Positions 1-7,392 of a stretch of 64,000 nt of DNA are shown here, one piece after another (position 1 is the stretch's first letter; each line of letters opens with the position of its first letter). The DNA comes from Allorhodoferax sp032337135. GTDB taxonomy: Bacteria > Pseudomonadota > Gammaproteobacteria > Burkholderiales > Burkholderiaceae_C. The stretch covers positions 682,001-746,000 of the forward strand of contig NZ_JAVXZZ010000002.1 of the NCBI RefSeq assembly GCF_032337135.1, written 5' to 3'. The notes under the pieces are model-generated. The model ran no database searches, had not been told where the DNA came from, and worked only from the letters and a program-made list of their open reading frames with translations. The position numbers and the translations under genes are program-made.

Positions 1-297
1 CTGGGCAAGTTCCCCTTGCCGGTGGAGGTGATCCCCATGGCGGCCAACCGTGTCATCGCCCAGTTCGCAGCCATGGGTGGCAGCGGCAAGGTACGCATGA
101 AGGACGGTGCCCCGCTGGTCACCGACAACGGCCAGCACATCGTGGACGTCACGGGTCTACAGATCACCGACCCCCGCGCTTTTGAGGCCGAAGTGAGCCA
201 GTGGCCGGGCGTGGTCACCGTGGGCGTGTTTGCCTACCAGAAGGCCCAGGTGTGCCTGCTGGGCACGGCGCAGGGCGTGAAGACGCTCGAATTCTGA
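1..297 (+). CDS. rpiA: Ribose-5-phosphate isomerase A, C-terminal part
   Basis: Partial gene cut by the left window edge; only the last 98 residues are present, read in frame from base 1 to the TGA at 295-297. RpiA interconverts ribose 5-phosphate and ribulose 5-phosphate in the cytosolic pentose phosphate pathway. The visible part begins with the conserved KFPLPVEVIPMA segment (residues 3-14) and continues with VTDNGQHIVDV and the family ending VVTVGVFA...GVKTLEF, matching the end of E. coli RpiA closely from memory. The first possible internal start (TTG at 16) is not a real start. A 60-bp gap separates it from the next gene on the same strand, with no clear terminator. Confidence 0.93.
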   Translation: MGKFPLPVEVIPMAANRVIAQFAAMGGSGKVRMKDGAPLVTDNGQHIVDVTGLQITDPRAFEAEVSQWPGVVTVGVFAYQKAQVCLLGTAQGVKTLEF

Positions 298-357
298 TAG
301 CGCCCAGGGGCGGCTTTCCACCGCCATCCGGCCAGTTGCTTGCATGAAGGAGTTGTG

Positions 358-1203
358 ATGGCGTGGACCGTACTCATTACCGGCTGCTCCAGCGGCATCG
401 GCCAGGCCCTGGCCCTGGAGCTGCATGCCCGGGGCCATGTGGTCTACGCCACGGCCCGCAAGGCGGAGGCGCTGCAGCCGCTGGCTGCCAAGGGCCTCAA
501 GACCCTGGTGCTGGACGTGAACGACGACGCCAGCATCGCCCAGGCCTTTGCCACGGTGCAGGCCGAGCAGGGGCAGCTGAACCTGTTGGTGAACAACGCT
601 GGCTTTTCCCAGGTGGGCGCGGTGCTGGACCTAACCCGCGAAGACCTGCGCCGCCAGTACGAGACCAACGTCATCTCGCCCTTTGCCGTGGCGCGCGCAG
701 CCTTGCCGTTGCTGCGGGCCGCCAAGGCCCGGGGGCAGGCAGCCACCATTGCCAACGTGGGCAGCATCGTGGGCCTGTTCACCACACCGTTTGCCGGGGC
801 CTATTGCTCCAGCAAGTCCGCCATCCATGCCCTGACCGACGCCATGCGCATGGAAATTGCGCCTTTCGGCATTGCCGTGGTCACCATCCAGCCCGGCGGC
901 GTGCAGTCCTCCTTCGGCAACCACGCCGAAGCGGCCATCCGCCTGCCGGACGATTCACCGTTCCAAGGCGTGGCGGCCGGCATCCGCGCCCGTGCCCAGG
1001 CGGGGCAGGTGAAAGCCACACCGGCAGAGGCATTTGTCAGACCCGTGGTGGATGCCCTGCTACAGGAAATCCCACCGCTGCGGGTGCGTGGTGGAAAGGG
1101 CAGCTTTGCCCTGCCGCTGCTGGTGCGCACGCTGCCCACGCGGATGCTGGACCGGGTGCTGTCGAAAAAATTCGGATTGCTGGGGTGGCACCCCAAGCCT
1201 TAG
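358..1203 (+). CDS. Short-chain dehydrogenase/reductase (classical SDR)
   Basis: NAD(P)-dependent oxidoreductase of the classical SDR family, 281 residues; the substrate cannot be read from sequence. The cofactor motif TGCSSGIGQALA lies at the N-terminus (about residues 8-19), NNAG follows at about residue 80, and the catalytic YCSSKSA motif (Tyr-x3-Lys) at about residue 150 with the upstream catalytic serine in VGSIVG. ATG 358 is chosen over an in-frame TTG at 340 because AAGGAG (347-352) sits 5 bases upstream of it. It follows rpiA on the same strand. The family is too broad to assign a pathway. Confidence 0.88.
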   Translation: MAWTVLITGCSSGIGQALALELHARGHVVYATARKAEALQPLAAKGLKTLVLDVNDDASIAQAFATVQAEQGQLNLLVNNAGFSQVGAVLDLTREDLRRQYETNVISPFAVARAALPLLRAAKARGQAATIANVGSIVGLFTTPFAGAYCSSKSAIHALTDAMRMEIAPFGIAVVTIQPGGVQSSFGNHAEAAIRLPDDSPFQGVAAGIRARAQAGQVKATPAEAFVRPVVDALLQEIPPLRVRGGKGSFALPLLVRTLPTRMLDRVLSKKFGLLGWHPKP

Positions 1204-1303
1204 GGTAGGGCACGCATTCGGCGTACTATTCCGAGTAAATCACACGGACGATTGACACCGCCATGTCCAGGGTGTCCACTTGACCGGTATTCCTCACCCG
1301 ACC

Positions 1304-2419
1304 ATGAAGTTCCGTCTGGCTTTGGCTATCGCCACCTTCGTTGTACTTGACCTTGGTGCACTGGCTTTCAGTTACAGCATCGCTCGGCAGGTGGAGCTGG
1401 ATGCCGTTGCGATCAATTTGGCGGGGCGTCAGCGCATGCTGTCCCAACGAATCACCAAGGCCAGCCTTCTCGCCATTTCGCCAACCCAGGATGCCGCATT
1501 GCGCCAAGCGTCGGCGAAGGAAGCCGATGCCGCCTACAAGGTGTTTCGCCGAACGCTGTTGGCATTCGCTCAGGGTGGCGAGACCGTTGGTGGAGACGGA
1601 CGTACGGTGCAGTTGCAGGCGGTGAGGGGATCGGCAGCCTTGTTGGTGGGCGAGGTGCGGGGTTTGCTGGAGCCCTGGTCAGAAGTTCCCAGCACTGCCC
1701 CGCAGATGGCGCAGTTCAGTCAGTTCATGGTGGAGCGCAACGGCGCCATTCTGGAGGCCATGAACCAATTGACCACGTCTCTGGAAAGCCAGTCCGTCGC
1801 TGCGGTGTCATCCCTGCGGATTGCCCAGACCGTTGTTTTTTCCTTGTCCCTGCTGAATTTCCTGTTCATCCTGTGGGGAATGCACCAGGGGCGCGTGCGG
1901 GCCGAGCGCGAGGCCGTCACGGATTCATTAACGGGGCTATTGAACCGGGGTGGTTTCTATGCCGCCCTCCGGCAAGCCTTCGATCAGCGCGATGATTCCA
2001 CCAATCTGGGTGTGATGCTTCTGGATATCGATGGATTCAAGGGGATCAACGATACCTATGGCCATGCCGCGGGGGACGACGCGTTGCGGGAAGCTGCGCG
2101 CCGATTGCAGGGACTGGCCGCCAAGGGCTGGACGTGCGGGAGGCTGGGTGGGGACGAGTTTGCAATCATCTGTCCAGGAATGGATATCCAGCAGATGCAG
2201 GCCGGCGCGAGCCATGTGTGCGAGGTGATGGCTGGAATTCCGGTCGGAACCGGGGTGGTGGGTGCGAGCGTCGGCTGGGCGATCGCTTCCGGCCACTCCA
2301 GCCCGGATGCGGTTCTGGCGGCTGCCGATCGCATGATGTACGAGGTAAAAGGCAGGCGCTACCAGTCGCACAGTTATCGCTTCAGCCGACGCACTGACGG
2401 CACCGCCACGGTGCATTGA
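1304..2419 (+). CDS. Membrane diguanylate cyclase with PilJ-type N-terminal domain
   Basis: Predicted diguanylate cyclase making c-di-GMP, 371 residues. It has an N-terminal membrane helix (about 3-25), then a PilJ/type IV pili methyl-accepting N-terminal sensor segment with the signature AGRQRMLSQRITKAS, a second helix around residues 175-195 (VVFSLSLLNFLFILWGM), and a GGDEF domain with an intact RLGGDEF active site near residue 282. The usual inhibitory RxxD I-site just before GGDEF is not present (KGWT occupies that place), so product inhibition through this site is unlikely. The start is uncertain: ATG 1304 gives the membrane helix at once, but an in-frame TTG at 1280 is possible; neither has a strong ribosome binding site. 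The signal sensed is unknown; related PilJ-like sensors bind small ligands such as nitrate. Confidence 0.85.
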   Translation: MKFRLALAIATFVVLDLGALAFSYSIARQVELDAVAINLAGRQRMLSQRITKASLLAISPTQDAALRQASAKEADAAYKVFRRTLLAFAQGGETVGGDGRTVQLQAVRGSAALLVGEVRGLLEPWSEVPSTAPQMAQFSQFMVERNGAILEAMNQLTTSLESQSVAAVSSLRIAQTVVFSLSLLNFLFILWGMHQGRVRAEREAVTDSLTGLLNRGGFYAALRQAFDQRDDSTNLGVMLLDIDGFKGINDTYGHAAGDDALREAARRLQGLAAKGWTCGRLGGDEFAIICPGMDIQQMQAGASHVCEVMAGIPVGTGVVGASVGWAIASGHSSPDAVLAAADRMMYEVKGRRYQSHSYRFSRRTDGTATVH

Positions 2420-2617
2420 AGCACCCATTCCTTTGCATCGGGCCTACTTCCGATGCCTGGCCTTGAGGCTACGGAGAACAGCGAAATGGTGCTTCTCGGA
2501 AGTGCAACGCTTGTGCTCGCGCAGTTGGGTGTCGCTATCGTTCTATCGATGCGAATCCACGCGACGCACAATGTGTCCGAGCCGCAGTTGCGCTCAGTGA
2601 AATTCAGGAGTGTTTTT

Positions 2618-3052
2618 GTGAAATCCGTTGTACTTTTCATTCACCTTTGCCTGGTGGGCGTCTGGCTGGGCTGTGTGCTGACCGAGGCGCTGTTCGAGCG
2701 CGCCTTGCTGGGGCAGGGTCGGGCGCAGGAGCTGCTGCTGGCGCGGCTGCACAAGAAGGTGGACGTGGTGGTGGAGATTCCGGCCTTCTTGGGTGTCTTG
2801 CTTACGGGCGCCCTGATGGCTGCGCAAGTCCCCATGACTGCGGTGTTGCAGTGGAAGATCGTGTTCGGACTGATCGCCATTGGCGCGAACCTGTACTGCG
2901 TGCGCCTGGTCTGGGCGCGCTTGGCGTTGGCGGAGGCCGGCGATTGGGACGGCTTTGCCGCCGTAGACCATCGTCAGCACCAGTGGGGGGCGGTGGTGCT
3001 GGCGGGCTTGTTGGGCGCACTGGGTCTGGGCGGCTACCTGTTCACCGCCTGA
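2618..3052 (+). CDS. Small four-helix membrane protein, function unknown
   Basis: 144-residue hydrophobic protein with about four membrane helices (VVLFIHLCLVGVWLGCVL at the N-terminus, IPAFLGVLLTGALMA, WKIVFGLIAIGANLYC, AVVLAGLLGALGLGGYLF). GTG 2618 is chosen because CAGGAG (2605-2610) lies 7 bases upstream; an in-frame ATG at 2453 would add 55 residues that read poorly as a membrane protein lead. A histidine in the first helix and one between helices could bind a cofactor, but this is speculation. It is convergent with the next gene (24 bp apart). I do not recognise the family. Confidence 0.7.
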   Translation: MKSVVLFIHLCLVGVWLGCVLTEALFERALLGQGRAQELLLARLHKKVDVVVEIPAFLGVLLTGALMAAQVPMTAVLQWKIVFGLIAIGANLYCVRLVWARLALAEAGDWDGFAAVDHRQHQWGAVVLAGLLGALGLGGYLFTA

Positions 3053-3076
3053 TCAGGCTGCAGCCCAACGGCTGGT

Positions 3077-3712
3077 TCAGAACGTGATGCCTGCGGGATT
3101 GGTGGGCGTAGGCCCTGTGGGTGCCAGAGGGGGCGGAGGCGGTTCCACCGGAGCCTTTTCGACCGGTTTGGGATCTTCCTTGGGCTTCACCGCAACCGCG
3201 GGCGCGGGGGCTGGATTCTTGTAGCCACTGGGCAACAGCGACGTGGCGGGGTAGCCGGCGGCGTCCAGGTAGCGGTTCCATTCGGCGTCGCTGAAGCCCT
3301 TGACCTTCTGGCCGCCCACGGTGAGCAGCGGCAGGTTGGCCTCACCCGCCAGACGTTGCAGGTATTCGGTGTCCTCGGCGGTGCTGATGGTTCGCTCGGT
3401 GAACGGGATGCCTCGTCCATTGAGCAAGTTGCGTCCGGCATCGCACGGGGCACACTTGGCCGAGGTGTACAAACTAACTGGGTACTTGCTGACCGCTTGC
3501 TTGAGCTCGAAGGGCAGGTTTGCGTTGGCTGCGCTGGCGCGGGCACCGGTGCCGGTGGATGTGACTTTGCCCTGGTCCGCCACGGGGGGCTTGTCCGAGA
3601 AGGTGACCTTGCCGTCCGGACCAACGATGCGGTACACCGTTTGGGCCTGCGTGCCCAGGCTGGCCAGGGCGGTTAGGGCCAAGGCGCTCAACAAGTGCGA
3701 AGCTGGTTTCAT
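3077..3712 (-). CDS. Secreted DUF4124/glutaredoxin-like protein
   Basis: 211 residues. A Sec signal peptide (about 1-23, ending TQA before QTVYRI) is followed by a DUF4124 segment (VYRIVGPDGKVTFSDKPP), then a glutaredoxin-like thioredoxin fold (about 75-155) with the redox motif CAPC at residues 87-90 and a cis-proline region NLPLLTVGG. The C-terminal 55 residues are a proline-rich tail. This predicts a periplasmic thiol-disulfide protein; partners are unknown. It lies 20 bp after oligopeptidase A in the same direction, so it is probably the last gene of a folD-prlC-this operon. The proline-rich tail probably gives a spacer or cell-wall association, which is inference. Confidence 0.82.
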   Translation of the reverse strand: MKPASHLLSALALTALASLGTQAQTVYRIVGPDGKVTFSDKPPVADQGKVTSTGTGARASAANANLPFELKQAVSKYPVSLYTSAKCAPCDAGRNLLNGRGIPFTERTISTAEDTEYLQRLAGEANLPLLTVGGQKVKGFSDAEWNRYLDAAGYPATSLLPSGYKNPAPAPAVAVKPKEDPKPVEKAPVEPPPPPLAPTGPTPTNPAGITF

Positions 3713-3732
3713 ATGCTGCGGTTCGGTGTGGT

Positions 3733-5778
3733 TTACGGGGCCATGCCCTGGTGGCGCAGCAGCGCATCGATGCTGGGTTCACGGCCCCGGAAGGCCTTGA
3801 ACGACTCCATCGCCGGGCGGCTGCCGCCCGCTTCCAGGATTTCCTGGCAGTATTTTCTACCAGTCTGCGGATTCGGGGAACCGTCGGGCAGCACACTTTC
3901 CTCAAAGGCGGCGTAGGCATCGGCCGAAAGCACCTCGGCCCACTTGTAGCTGTAGTAGCCCGCCGCGTAGCCCCCGGCAAAAATGTGACTGAAGGTGTGC
4001 GGTGTGCGGCTGAATGCGGGTGTAGGAAGTACGGCCACTTCAGACCGCACCGACTGCAGCAGCGCCATGAAGTCCGCGCTGGGCTGGTGCTCGGTGTGCA
4101 GCAGCATGTCGAACAGCGCGAACTCCACCTGGCGCAGGGTCTGCATGCCGCTCTGGAAGTTCTTTGCGGCGATCATCTTGTCGAACAGCGCACGCGGCAG
4201 CGGGGCACCCGTGTTCACGTGGGATGTCAACGTTTGCAGCACGCTCCATTCCCAGCAGAAGTTCTCCATGAACTGGCTGGGCAGTTCCACCGCGTCCCAC
4301 TCCACGCCGTTGATGCCGGCCACGTCCTGCTCGTCCACTTGCGTGAGCAGGTGGTGCACACCGTGCCCGAACTCGTGGAACAGGGTGATGACGTCGTCGT
4401 GCGTCAGCAAGGCAGGTTTTCCGTCCTGCCCTTCGGCAAAGTTGCACACCAGGTGCGCCACCGGGGTTTGCAGGCTACGGGTGTCGGGGCGCAGCCAGCG
4501 TGAGCGCACGCCGTCCATCCAGGCGCCACCGCGTTTGCCGTTGCGGGCTGCGGGGTCGAGGTAGAAGTGCCCGACCAGGCGGCGGGCACCGTCGTCCAGC
4601 ACGCGTTCGATGCGGAAGAAACGCACGCCTTGATGCCACACCGGCGCCGTGTCGGGCACGATGGCAATGCCAAACAGGTTTTGCGCCAGCGCAAACAGGC
4701 CGTCGAGTACGCGCGGGGCGGTGAAGTATTCCTTGAGTTCCTGCTCGCTGAAGGCGTAGCGCGCTTCCTTGAGCTTTTCGGACACGTACGGCCAGTCCCA
4801 GGCCTGCGGGTCGGCCAAGTCCAACTGCTCCTTGGCAAACGTGCGCAGGTCGGCCACGTCTTTTTCGGCATAGGGGCGGGCCTTGCGGGCCAGGTCACGC
4901 AGGAAGCTCACCACCGTGGCAGTGGAGTCGGCCATCTTGGGCACCAGGGAAACGGTGCCAAAGTCGGGGTAACCGAGCAGTTTGGCTTCCTCCTGTCGCA
5001 GGGCCAGCAGCTCGCTGATGATGGGGGAATTGTCGCGTTCCGGCACGGCGGGCTCGGCCTGGTCAGAGGCGCGGGTCACGTAGGCACGGTAGAGTTTTTC
5101 GCGCAACGCGCTGCTGGTGGCAAATTGCATCACCGGCAGGTAGCAGGGCATCTTCAGGGTGAGCTTGTAGCCTTCTTTGCCATCCTTCTCGGCGCCTGCG
5201 CGGGCGGCCTGCACCACATCGGTCGGCACGCCGTCGAGCTCGGCGAGCGTGGCGTAGTAGGCAAAGGCGTCGGTGGCGTCGAGCGTGTTCTCGCTGAACT
5301 TCTGCCCCAGCTCGGCCTGGCGCTCCTGGATCTGGGCAAAACGCTCGCGCGCAGCTCCCTGCAGTTCGGCTCCGCCTAAGCGAAAGCCGCGCAGCGCGTT
5401 GGAGCGGGCCTGGCGTTGGGCGGGAGTCAGCGCCTCCGGGTTCATGGCCTTGTACTTGGCGTACAGGCGCTCGTCGGCACCGAGGCGGGTGTAGAAGTCG
5501 GTGACCTTGGGCAGCGCTTCGTTGTAGGCGGCGCGCAGCTCGGGCGTGTCGGCCACGCTGTTGAGGTGGCCCACGGCCCCCCAGGCCACGCCCAGGCGCT
5601 CGGTAGTCACATCCAGCGCCGTCGACATGGCAGCCCAGTCGGCGGGGAAGTCGTCGGCCGTGACTTTGGCCAGGGCTGCTTCGCAGTCGGCCAGCAGCGC
5701 GTCCACAGCCGGGGCAACATGCTCCGGGCGGATCTGGTCAAACAGGGGCAGGGCGGAGGTACTGAGCAGGGGATTCAT
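3733..5778 (-). CDS. prlC: Oligopeptidase A (M3 zinc metallopeptidase)
   Basis: 681 residues, the usual length for E. coli-type oligopeptidase A (PrlC/OpdA), a cytosolic zinc endopeptidase of family M3 that degrades short peptides such as cleaved signal peptides. The zinc-binding HEFGHGVHHLL motif (HExxH) is present about two-thirds along, with the downstream glutamate region NGVEWDAVELPSQFMENFCWE typical of the family and a C-terminal YYSYKWAEVLSADAY segment. It follows folD by 28 bp and precedes the glutaredoxin-like gene by 20 bp on the same strand, an arrangement I take as an operon. No damage is visible. Confidence 0.95.
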   Translation of the reverse strand: MNPLLSTSALPLFDQIRPEHVAPAVDALLADCEAALAKVTADDFPADWAAMSTALDVTTERLGVAWGAVGHLNSVADTPELRAAYNEALPKVTDFYTRLGADERLYAKYKAMNPEALTPAQRQARSNALRGFRLGGAELQGAARERFAQIQERQAELGQKFSENTLDATDAFAYYATLAELDGVPTDVVQAARAGAEKDGKEGYKLTLKMPCYLPVMQFATSSALREKLYRAYVTRASDQAEPAVPERDNSPIISELLALRQEEAKLLGYPDFGTVSLVPKMADSTATVVSFLRDLARKARPYAEKDVADLRTFAKEQLDLADPQAWDWPYVSEKLKEARYAFSEQELKEYFTAPRVLDGLFALAQNLFGIAIVPDTAPVWHQGVRFFRIERVLDDGARRLVGHFYLDPAARNGKRGGAWMDGVRSRWLRPDTRSLQTPVAHLVCNFAEGQDGKPALLTHDDVITLFHEFGHGVHHLLTQVDEQDVAGINGVEWDAVELPSQFMENFCWEWSVLQTLTSHVNTGAPLPRALFDKMIAAKNFQSGMQTLRQVEFALFDMLLHTEHQPSADFMALLQSVRSEVAVLPTPAFSRTPHTFSHIFAGGYAAGYYSYKWAEVLSADAYAAFEESVLPDGSPNPQTGRKYCQEILEAGGSRPAMESFKAFRGREPSIDALLRHQGMAP

Positions 5779-5806
5779 CAGCAGGAGCTATGGGCAAAGG
5801 GAGGGA

Positions 5807-6676
5807 TTACAAGCCGCGGGCCGCTGCTTCGCGTTCGGCCGATTCCATGGTGTTGACCAGCAGCATGGTGATGGTCATGGGGCCCACGCCGCCAGGCACG
5901 GGGGTGATGAAGCCAGCGACTTCGCTGACCCCGGCGTAGTCCACGTCGCCGCAGAGCTTGCCCTCGTCATTGCGGTTCATGCCCACGTCAATGACCACGG
6001 CACCGGGCTTGACCATGTCTTTGGTCAACACATTGCGCTTGCCCACGGCTGCCACCACCACGTCGGCCTGGCGCGTCATGGCACCCAGGTCGGCGGTGCC
6101 ACTGTGGGTGATGGTGACCGTGGCATTGGCCTGCAGCAGCATCATGGCCATGGGCTTGCCCACGATGTTGGAGCGGCCGATGACCACGGCGTGCTTGCCG
6201 CGCAGGTCCTTCATGCCAATGCTTTCCAGCATCTTCATGCAACCATACGGGGTGCAGGCCTTGAAGCCGGTCTCGCCCACCATCAGGGCCCCGGCGCTGG
6301 CCACGTGGAAGCCGTCCACGTCCTTGGCCGGGGAAATGGCTTCAATGACCTTGTGGTCGTCGATGTGCTTTGGCAAGGGCAGCTGCACCAGGATGCCGTG
6401 GATGCTGGGGTCGTTGTTCAGGGCTTCGACACGGGCCAGCAGTTCGGCTTCCGTCATGGATGCATCGTACTTTTCCAGCACCGAGTGAAGGCCGGCCTCT
6501 TCACATGCCTTGACCTTGTTGCGCACATACACCTGGCTGGCCTGGTTGTCGCCCACCAGGACCACGGCGAGTCCGGGGGTGAGGCCGCGGGCCTTCAGGG
6601 CCGCGGCACGGGTGGCTACTTCGCCACGCAGTTGCTTGGACAGGGCATTGCCGTCGATGATTTGGGCGGTGGTCAT
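5807..6676 (-). CDS. folD: Bifunctional methylenetetrahydrofolate dehydrogenase/cyclohydrolase
   Basis: 289 residues. FolD interconverts 5,10-methylene-, 5,10-methenyl- and 10-formyl-tetrahydrofolate in the cytosol, feeding purine and formyl-Met synthesis. Seen: VGDNQASQVYVRNKVKACE (with the catalytic Lys of the YxxxK-type motif), LPLPKH, PAKDVDGFH, ACTPYG, GRSNIVGKPMA (nucleotide binding) and PGGVGPMT near the C-terminus. The ATG has a GGAG ribosome binding site 7 bases upstream. Its leader carries an intrinsic terminator hairpin ending about 16 bases before the ATG, so its expression may depend on read-through or a promoter inside a 72-bp gap. Confidence 0.97.
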   Translation of the reverse strand: MTTAQIIDGNALSKQLRGEVATRAAALKARGLTPGLAVVLVGDNQASQVYVRNKVKACEEAGLHSVLEKYDASMTEAELLARVEALNNDPSIHGILVQLPLPKHIDDHKVIEAISPAKDVDGFHVASAGALMVGETGFKACTPYGCMKMLESIGMKDLRGKHAVVIGRSNIVGKPMAMMLLQANATVTITHSGTADLGAMTRQADVVVAAVGKRNVLTKDMVKPGAVVIDVGMNRNDEGKLCGDVDYAGVSEVAGFITPVPGGVGPMTITMLLVNTMESAEREAAARGL

Positions 6677-6691
6677 GGGGGTTCTCCAATG

Positions 6692-6723
6692 AAAAACGCC
6701 CGCAGGTCAATGGCAGCGGGCGT
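6692..6723 (-). terminator. Intrinsic terminator of the kinase/regulator operon, in the folD leader
   Basis: On the minus strand a perfect 8-bp stem (ACGCCCGC / GCGGGCGT) with a 12-base loop runs straight into TTTTT. It lies 25 bases after the stop of the FixJ-type regulator and about 15 bases before the folD start. It should end transcripts of the kinase-regulator pair; because no room remains for a promoter between hairpin and folD, it may also act as an attenuator of folD (inference). Confidence 0.82.
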
Positions 6724-6748
6724 GGGTAGCTATGAAAACGGAAGCGTC

Positions 6749-7381
6749 TTAGCTGGTGGCCTTTTGTGGCACTTGGCCCAGCGCAATCTTGAGCAGGTCG
6801 GCCACGGTATTGGCGCCGAGCTTTTCCATGATGTTGGCGCGGTGCGCCTCCACCGTCTTGATGCTGATGGCCAGGTCGTCGGCAATCTGCTTGTTCAGGC
6901 GACCGGCCACGATGCGTTCCAGCACCTGCGATTCGCGCATGGTGAGTTTGGACAGCAGGGCGTCGCGGCTGGCCGCTTCCTGGGTTTCGGCGAAGGATTC
7001 GCGTGCCAGTTCCAGCATGCGCTCCACCAGGGCAGCGATCTGGTCTTCATTGAAGGGCTTCTGGATGAAATCGACCGCGCCTTTCTTCATGGTGGAAACG
7101 GCCATCGGAACATCGCCGTGACCGGTGATGAAGGTGATGGGCAGTGGCGAGCGCATGTCGATGAGTCGGGTCTGGAGCTCCAGACCGGTCATGCCCGCCA
7201 TGCGGATGTCGACGATCAGGCAGGCCACTTCGCGCGCGTCATAGCGGCTCAGGAAGGATTCGGCAGAGTCGAAGCAGCGCACCCGGTAGTCGCGGCCCTC
7301 CAGCAGCCACTGCAGCGAATCGCGCACGGCTTCGTCGTCATCCACTACGTAAACGGTTCCTTTTTTGGGGATCAGGCTCAT
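6749..7381 (-). CDS. FixJ-family two-component response regulator
   Basis: 210 residues: receiver domain (about 8-122) with acidic pair in VVDDDEAVRDSL, phospho-acceptor Asp58 in LIVDIRMAGMTG, and KPF lysine at about 108; then a LuxR/FixJ helix-turn-helix (about 145-205; LTMRESQVLERIVAG...IKTVEAHRANIMEKL). ATG 7381 begins MSLIPKKGTVYVVDD; a longer frame upstream merely overlaps the kinase gene. It starts 11 bp after the kinase stop, so the two are co-transcribed. Its DNA targets are unknown; the divergent aceE operon is the obvious candidate (inference from position). The closest architecture I know is DctR/FixJ. Confidence 0.92.
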   Translation of the reverse strand: MSLIPKKGTVYVVDDDEAVRDSLQWLLEGRDYRVRCFDSAESFLSRYDAREVACLIVDIRMAGMTGLELQTRLIDMRSPLPITFITGHGDVPMAVSTMKKGAVDFIQKPFNEDQIAALVERMLELARESFAETQEAASRDALLSKLTMRESQVLERIVAGRLNKQIADDLAISIKTVEAHRANIMEKLGANTVADLLKIALGQVPQKATS

Positions 7382-7392
7382 GGGGTTGAAAG

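Noticed and set aside
2453..2617. N-terminal extension of the small membrane protein from ATG 2453
   Set aside because: GTG 2618 has a good CAGGAG site and begins a membrane helix directly; the extension lacks a ribosome site. It cannot be excluded fully.
6729..6745. Possible sixth, truncated copy of the 54-nt repeat (minus strand)
   Set aside because: Only the last 17 bases (GCT...TAGC) agree; the invariant GCCC and TGC blocks are absent, so chance similarity is likely.
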